Shown here: piece by piece, positions 13,623-16,609 of the stretch
Layout of the letters: each line of letters begins with the position of its first letter
How positions within the stretch are numbered: the first letter of the stretch is position 1
Source of the DNA: CAZVFX01 sp964626565
Lineage (GTDB): Bacteria > Myxococcota_A > UBA9042 > CAIXZC01
Direction of reading: 5' to 3'
Assembly (NCBI GenBank): GCA_964626565.1
Contig: CAZVFX010000144.1
Span: 1 to 16,609, forward strand
Length of the DNA: 16,609 nt
Translations under genes and position numbers: made by a program
The notes under the pieces: model-generated
What the model was told of the DNA's origin: nothing
Databases searched by the model: none
The model's input: the letters and a program-made list of their open reading frames with translations, nothing else

Positions 13623-15060
13623 TGCACTTTCTGAATCAAAAAATACTAATCCTATTGGTTATGAATTATTAGATAATGAAACAGTTCTGCACATGTGGAA
13701 TTTATTTGAGGATTATTATTTTGATATAGGAGATAACTGCTATGCACAAATGACAAATCATTATGATAATTATTGGTCGCATAACACTTTTGGTTTTGGA
13801 ATTGAAACCTCTGGTATTTGGTATTACTATGAGAGTGATAAATTCTGTGATTGGCATTTTGAAGTAGAAACAGATAATGCTACTTATGTTCGGTTTGAAT
13901 TATCTGAAAGCATGAAAATATATCCTCATTCTAAAATCAGTTTATTTGTTACTAACGAGCTAGATTTAACTGATCCAAGATTGAGTATGGAGTTTGGTAT
14001 GAGGCACAACGGAGGATATGAGATAACGGATTCAAGGTTTAGGTGGCACATAGATAATATTCAAATCAATATGACAGAGGAAGATAATTTTGTTATGATT
14101 GCTGATGAACACTATGATCTATCTGATGAGCTAGACCTAGAGTTTGACAATCTGCCTTATGGTTACTTCCAAATCTATGAAAATGATAGTGGTGAGTTTA
14201 TCTCTATGAACTGGGAAAGTGGAGCTTATGATGATACAGTTACAGTTAAAAGTGATGAAAGTAGTGCTTACAATGCTCCAGTATCTTTAATAGCAAATTT
14301 AGGTTCTATTAATTATGGAGAAACAAAAACATTTTCAGCACAATGGATTGATAGGCAAAAAGAGTGCCCTCACCCTTTTATAGTTCACATGAATAGTCCT
14401 GTTACTGGAGCAAACTACTCAATAAATGATACTTTTGATATGCAAGGCCATTGGCACGCCTTTCCCAATCCTTTTAGTATTTGTATGAATAGACATGGAA
14501 CTCTTGGAATGGTTCAAGTAAATGGAACTGGACAGTGGCAGTTAATAAATTCTTATTTTCCTTTTGGAGTTCAACTCAATCCTTCTGCTATTCCTCCTTA
14601 TATGTATTGGAACACTATGGAGAACTTCCCAAGCACTAATCATAATGTTAATCCAGCTATGGATGGAAACCTTATTTGTGCAGAAGCAGGAACACATAAA
14701 TTGAAATATGGGGTGTTTCACTCACAAATAGGATATACTTATTCCATTCCAAGAGATATAACTTGTATCCCTCCAGAAGAACCTATTATGAGTTATCAAT
14801 TAGCTTTAATATTAACTATGTTTGGATCTGGTTTATTTTTTATATTATGGGCAACTAAACTAGATGATGATCATATTCCTTTAAAAGTATTATTTATGTG
14901 TTATGGTATGCTTTTATTTATTGCAACCTTCCATATAGCCAGTTTATTAGTTGAATTTGAAATGGGTAACTTATATAGTGGAATGATATATTTAGCTATT
15001 ACTTCAGGGTGTGTGGGGGTTATTTTATGGATAAAACGGATGTTATCAAGTGTTAACTAA
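13534..15060 (+). CDS. Membrane-anchored virion surface protein (508 aa)
   Basis: A basic N-terminus and hydrophobic core (residues 10-28) end in NVNA, a likely signal-peptide cut after about residue 31. The ectodomain (32-415) is beta-rich, with scattered cysteines, many aromatic residues and several N-glycosylation-type sites. The last 90 residues (about 419-508) form a three-helix membrane module with LDDDHIPLKVLFM (443-455), homologous to the 111-aa protein at 9649. The start has no ribosome binding site and is overlapped by two small ORFs (ATGATG). It directly precedes the coat-protein promoter. A spike or host-attachment role is inferred. Confidence 0.75.
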   Translation: MMKKIISNIISVNFVVIVLIVMIALVGNVNALSESKNTNPIGYELLDNETVLHMWNLFEDYYFDIGDNCYAQMTNHYDNYWSHNTFGFGIETSGIWYYYESDKFCDWHFEVETDNATYVRFELSESMKIYPHSKISLFVTNELDLTDPRLSMEFGMRHNGGYEITDSRFRWHIDNIQINMTEEDNFVMIADEHYDLSDELDLEFDNLPYGYFQIYENDSGEFISMNWESGAYDDTVTVKSDESSAYNAPVSLIANLGSINYGETKTFSAQWIDRQKECPHPFIVHMNSPVTGANYSINDTFDMQGHWHAFPNPFSICMNRHGTLGMVQVNGTGQWQLINSYFPFGVQLNPSAIPPYMYWNTMENFPSTNHNVNPAMDGNLICAEAGTHKLKYGVFHSQIGYTYSIPRDITCIPPEEPIMSYQLALILTMFGSGLFFILWATKLDDDHIPLKVLFMCYGMLLFIATFHIASLLVEFEMGNLYSGMIYLAITSGCVGVILWIKRMLSSVN

Positions 15061-15062
15061 CA

Positions 15063-15070
15063 TTTATATA
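15063..15070 (+). promoter_or_regulatory. TATA box of the coat-protein gene
   Basis: TTTATATA follows A/C-rich bases just after the 508-aa stop. A second TATA-like box, TATAAATT, lies at 15081-15088. Either would give a leader of 65-90 bases before the 80-aa gene, ending in ATGGAGGT 7-8 bases before the ATG. This 119-base spacer, the longest in the plus block, marks a separate promoter. Confidence 0.5.
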
Positions 15071-15179
15071 GTTTTAATTCTATAAATTAAATTAGCATAT
15101 TGTAGCCAACATAAAGGCCAGATTAACCCTGACGAGGTGTCTAACTTAACCAATATAGTTAATATGGAGGTATAATAAA

Positions 15180-15422
15180 ATGAATTTACAAGATTTAAGT
15201 GGTGTTGCAATCACATTCGTTGTATTAGCAGTAGTTCTTGGAATCGGTGGAACAATCTTGACGAGCGTCCAAGATGGCCAAACAGCAGATTCAGCAGCAT
15301 ATAATGCAACTGGAGATGGTTTAGATGCAATTCTGGAGATTTCAGGATGGCAAGTAACTTTAGCTGTTATTGTTGTAGCAAGTGTAGTTATCGGAGTTAT
15401 TTCCTATTTCTACCAAAGATAA
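15180..15422 (+). CDS. Putative major coat protein, two hydrophobic helices (80 aa)
   Basis: The 80 residues form a helical hairpin: helix 1 at about 9-28 (VAITFVVLAVVLGIGGTIL), a polar loop 29-57 with an NAT glycosylation-type site at 42-44, helix 2 at 58-77, and a short basic end. Size and layout match the double-hydrophobic coat proteins of spindle-shaped archaeal viruses (SSV VP1/VP3, His1 VP21), and also filamentous-type coats. It has its own promoter, a strong GGAGGT and a terminator just downstream. It uses more C-ending codons (ATC, TTC, GGC, TAC) than its neighbours, as expected for the most highly expressed gene. The assignment rests on architecture, not a database match. Confidence 0.7.
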   Translation: MNLQDLSGVAITFVVLAVVLGIGGTILTSVQDGQTADSAAYNATGDGLDAILEISGWQVTLAVIVVASVVIGVISYFYQR

Positions 15423-15449
15423 GACACCAAACATATAAAGTAAAACTTT

Positions 15450-15477
15450 GAGGGTGAAATGCCCTCTTTTTATTTTT
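15450..15477 (+). terminator. Intrinsic-type terminator after the coat-protein gene
   Basis: GAGGG (15450-15454), a seven-base loop, then CCCTC (15462-15466), followed by TTTTTATTTTT. Placed 28 bases after the coat gene's stop, it would end an abundant monocistronic transcript and let some read-through reach the downstream basic-protein genes. Confidence 0.7.
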
Positions 15478-15489
15478 CAAGGAGGAAAA

Positions 15490-15858
15490 ATGAGTTTAAA
15501 AGAAAAGATTAAAGCAAAACTGGAAGAAGAAAGGCAGAGAATGAAGATTGAAAGAGCTAGAAAGAAAGCAGCTCATGAACAGATCAAGGAAAAAAGCAAA
15601 GCAGCAGAATATAAAGCTAAGGAAAAATATGCTATAAAGAAAGCTGAAGCTAGAGAAGCTCATAAGTTCAAAGAATATAAACAAAGATTAAGCCAACCTT
15701 CAGGATTTAGTATGGGTGGATCACCATTCGGTAGCCCTGCAAGAAGTGTTAAACCTGCATTTGACCCTTTTGGATCTGCAAGTTATCTAAAGGGTGGAAA
15801 TCCTTTAGCAAGAAAACCAGCAATTAAAAGGAAAAAGAAGAAAAGGAGTAGGAGGTGA
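15490..15858 (+). CDS. Basic coiled-coil protein (122 aa)
   Basis: I chose the start at 15490 because AAGGAGG lies four bases upstream (GGAGG at 15481-15485); a longer frame from 15448 would run through the terminator hairpin. Residues 1-67 are a highly charged single helix or coiled coil (KEKIKAKLEEERQRMKIERA). Residues 68-105 are Gly/Ser/Pro/Phe-rich and flexible (GFSMGGSPFGSPARS). The end is a cluster of lysines and arginines. It may bind DNA or package it in the particle. It lies just after the coat gene, which supports a virion link. No family is recognised. Confidence 0.68.
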   Translation: MSLKEKIKAKLEEERQRMKIERARKKAAHEQIKEKSKAAEYKAKEKYAIKKAEAREAHKFKEYKQRLSQPSGFSMGGSPFGSPARSVKPAFDPFGSASYLKGGNPLARKPAIKRKKKKRSRR

Positions 15859-15865
15859 AAGAATA

Positions 15866-15997
15866 ATGGGATTAACAAAAGCACAAAGACATAATAGGAA
15901 GATGGAAGAGATTTTTGAACAAGCAAGAAATGAACTGCCTTCTCCTCTAAATAAATATTATTGGAGAAAAGGAAAAGTAGTAAAAAGAAAGAAATAA
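15866..15997 (+). CDS. Small very basic protein (43 aa)
   Basis: MGLTKAQRHNRKMEEIFEQA is followed by a short PSPLNKYYWRKGKVVKRKK tail. It is strongly positive and probably helical in the first half. AGGAGGTGA about seven bases upstream is a near-perfect ribosome binding site and spans the stop of the preceding gene. The function is unknown; DNA or RNA binding is plausible from charge. Confidence 0.6.
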   Translation: MGLTKAQRHNRKMEEIFEQARNELPSPLNKYYWRKGKVVKRKK

Positions 15998-16002
15998 CTA
16001 AA

Positions 16003-16113
16003 ATGTTAAATACAAACAAACCAAAGGTTAATCAAGAACAAGGAGGAAAAGAAAAATGTCTTTTTATAAAATCTGATTTAATCTCTTTAATAGATTTTTC
16101 TAAAAGAAAATAA
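16003..16113 (+). CDS. Possible small protein (36 aa)
   Basis: MLNTNKPKVNQEQGGKEKCL continues with FIKSDLISLIDFSKRK. It starts five bases after the previous stop, without a clear ribosome binding site. A strong AAGGAGG lies inside it at 16040-16046 and points to an ATG at 16056 in another frame that stops after six codons. The sequence may therefore be a decayed gene or a coupling device. Low confidence. Confidence 0.35.
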   Translation: MLNTNKPKVNQEQGGKEKCLFIKSDLISLIDFSKRK

Positions 16114-16115
16114 CA

Positions 16116-16202
16116 ATGAGTTGGTTAGATAAATTAGAACATATAATAAAAGTTGATTTAAGAGGACTTAAGATATTTAGTCCAAATATTAATTCTTTTT
16201 AA
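16116..16202 (+). CDS. Possible small protein at end of the plus-strand block (28 aa)
   Basis: MSWLDKLEHIIKVDLRGLKI then FSPNINSF: a short amphipathic helix that could lie on a membrane surface. It starts two bases after the preceding stop and is followed by the palindromic terminator. There is no clear ribosome binding site. It is the last ORF before the convergent minus-strand genes. Confidence 0.35.
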   Translation: MSWLDKLEHIIKVDLRGLKIFSPNINSF

Positions 16203-16223
16203 ACAATCACCTGATTATTTGTT

Positions 16224-16240
16224 AGGGTTAAATTAACCCT
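16224..16240. terminator. Palindrome between convergent genes, probable terminator
   Basis: AGGGTTAA and TTAACCCT flank a single A, a perfect 17-base inverted repeat placed between the last plus-strand ORF (stop 16202) and the end of the minus-strand 79-aa gene (16278). The bases after it on the plus strand are T-rich. It could stop transcription from one or both sides. Confidence 0.55.
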
Positions 16241-16277
16241 TATTTACAAGGTTTTCTTATAAATAATGTGGAAAGGA

Positions 16278-16517
16278 TTATTTGAGCATGATTGCTATGA
16301 AAAAACCTATAATCATTGTTAAATCAAATAAATATAAAGGAGTTAATACCTGCCGATATATTATTGATTGCCCTGTTACATCATTTTCATCCAATTTACT
16401 TTCTGCTTTCCAAATTGTAACCATTGCTAAATAATGAATTAACATTATTACTACAAATAAAACAGACCAGATAATATTATCTGATGGTATTCCCTCAAGC
16501 CCCATTGTTGTGCTCAT
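16278..16517 (-). CDS. Two-span membrane protein (79 aa)
   Basis: Hydrophobic helices are at about residues 15-35 and 58-77, joined by a charged loop (WKAESKLDENDVTGQ). The start at 16517 forms an ATGA overlap with the upstream junction-spanning gene; an internal ATG at 16505 is less likely. It is the last gene of the minus-strand block and converges on the plus-strand block across a palindromic terminator. Together with the 43-aa protein it suggests a small membrane-protein cassette. The function is unknown. Confidence 0.65.
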   Translation of the reverse strand: MSTTMGLEGIPSDNIIWSVLFVVIMLIHYLAMVTIWKAESKLDENDVTGQSIIYRQVLTPLYLFDLTMIIGFFIAIMLK

Positions 16518-16609
16518 TTATCATACCTCAATAAATACCCTACCTTTCGTCTGGGTTTTCTATTTCCACCTAATCCTGAATATAAATTTAATATTTTCAT
16601 TCTTTCACC
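16514..16609 (-). CDS. C-terminal half of junction-spanning small protein
   Basis: The frame is open from 16609 to a TGA at 16516-16514 that overlaps the 79-aa gene's ATG (ATGA). It is in phase with the ORF leaving position 1, giving one 48-aa product on a circular molecule. An internal ATG at 16600, preceded by GGTGA, would give a 28-aa peptide beginning MKILNLYSGLGGNRKPRRK. That opening resembles motif I of phage cytosine-type DNA methylases, but nothing of the enzyme follows. The function is unknown. Confidence 0.5.
   Translation of the reverse strand, partial: GERMKILNLYSGLGGNRKPRRKVGYLLRYDK

Noticed and set aside
15100..15150. CTGACGAG in the coat-gene leader, resembling part of a hammerhead ribozyme core
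   Set aside because: The matching GAAA segment and the required stems are not present nearby, so the resemblance is a short chance string.
15783..16019. Minus-strand hydrophobic ORF over the basic small genes (also 15496-15684)
   Set aside because: It is the reverse of Lys/Arg-rich coding sequence. The plus-strand frames have clear ribosome binding sites.

Overview
The window reads as a small, AT-rich archaeal mobile genome, most likely a complete circular virus or virus-like plasmid. Direct evidence: two divergent gene blocks that start near 6500 and converge near 16240, very short genes joined by ATGA or TAATG overlaps, TATA-type promoter boxes, GGAGG ribosome binding sites, and no rRNA, tRNA, integrase or CRISPR array. 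The ends appear to join. A minus-strand frame leaves position 1, continues from position 16609 without a stop, and has ATGA overlaps with its neighbours on both sides. A DPANN-type host (Woesearchaeota or Pacearchaeota-like) is my inference from base composition and surface-protein style, not something the sequence proves.

Minus-strand block (about 6457 down to 1, continuing at 16609 down to 16278). It opens with a ribbon-helix-helix regulator and two small unknown proteins, followed by a D5/P4-type superfamily 3 replication helicase. Next comes an origin-like region (4202-4326) with a palindrome, an inverted repeat and three 9-bp iterons, then a winged-helix regulator interrupted by a 100-N gap. 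Downstream, eight tightly overlapped genes encode small membrane proteins, a zinc-finger protein and a Zot/FtsK-HerA-like ATPase with its own C-terminal zinc ribbon; this looks like an assembly or DNA-packaging module. After two large palindromes come four or five more tiny genes, including a second small zinc-ribbon protein.

Plus-strand block (6568-16202). This looks like the virion module. It holds an 853-residue very basic protein, a 173-residue helical protein, a 111-residue membrane protein, a second ribbon-helix-helix protein, a four-helix membrane protein, a 700-residue secreted beta-propeller adhesin with C-terminal membrane helices, two small membrane proteins, a 508-residue membrane-anchored surface protein, and an 80-residue double-hydrophobic protein with its own promoter, terminator and richer codon usage. 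The last is the best candidate for the major coat protein. Several small basic proteins follow.

A small two-helix coat protein, an assembly ATPase, large membrane-anchored adhesins and ribbon-helix-helix regulators together recall archaeal spindle-shaped viruses; a pleolipovirus-like vesicle or a filamentous particle is also possible. Notable points are a membrane module shared by the 111-residue protein and the end of the 508-residue surface protein, a cysteine-rich ORF overlapping that protein's signal peptide, tandem GTTAAC palindromes at the divergent promoter, and an assembly gap flanked by an exact 55-bp repeat that is probably an artefact.
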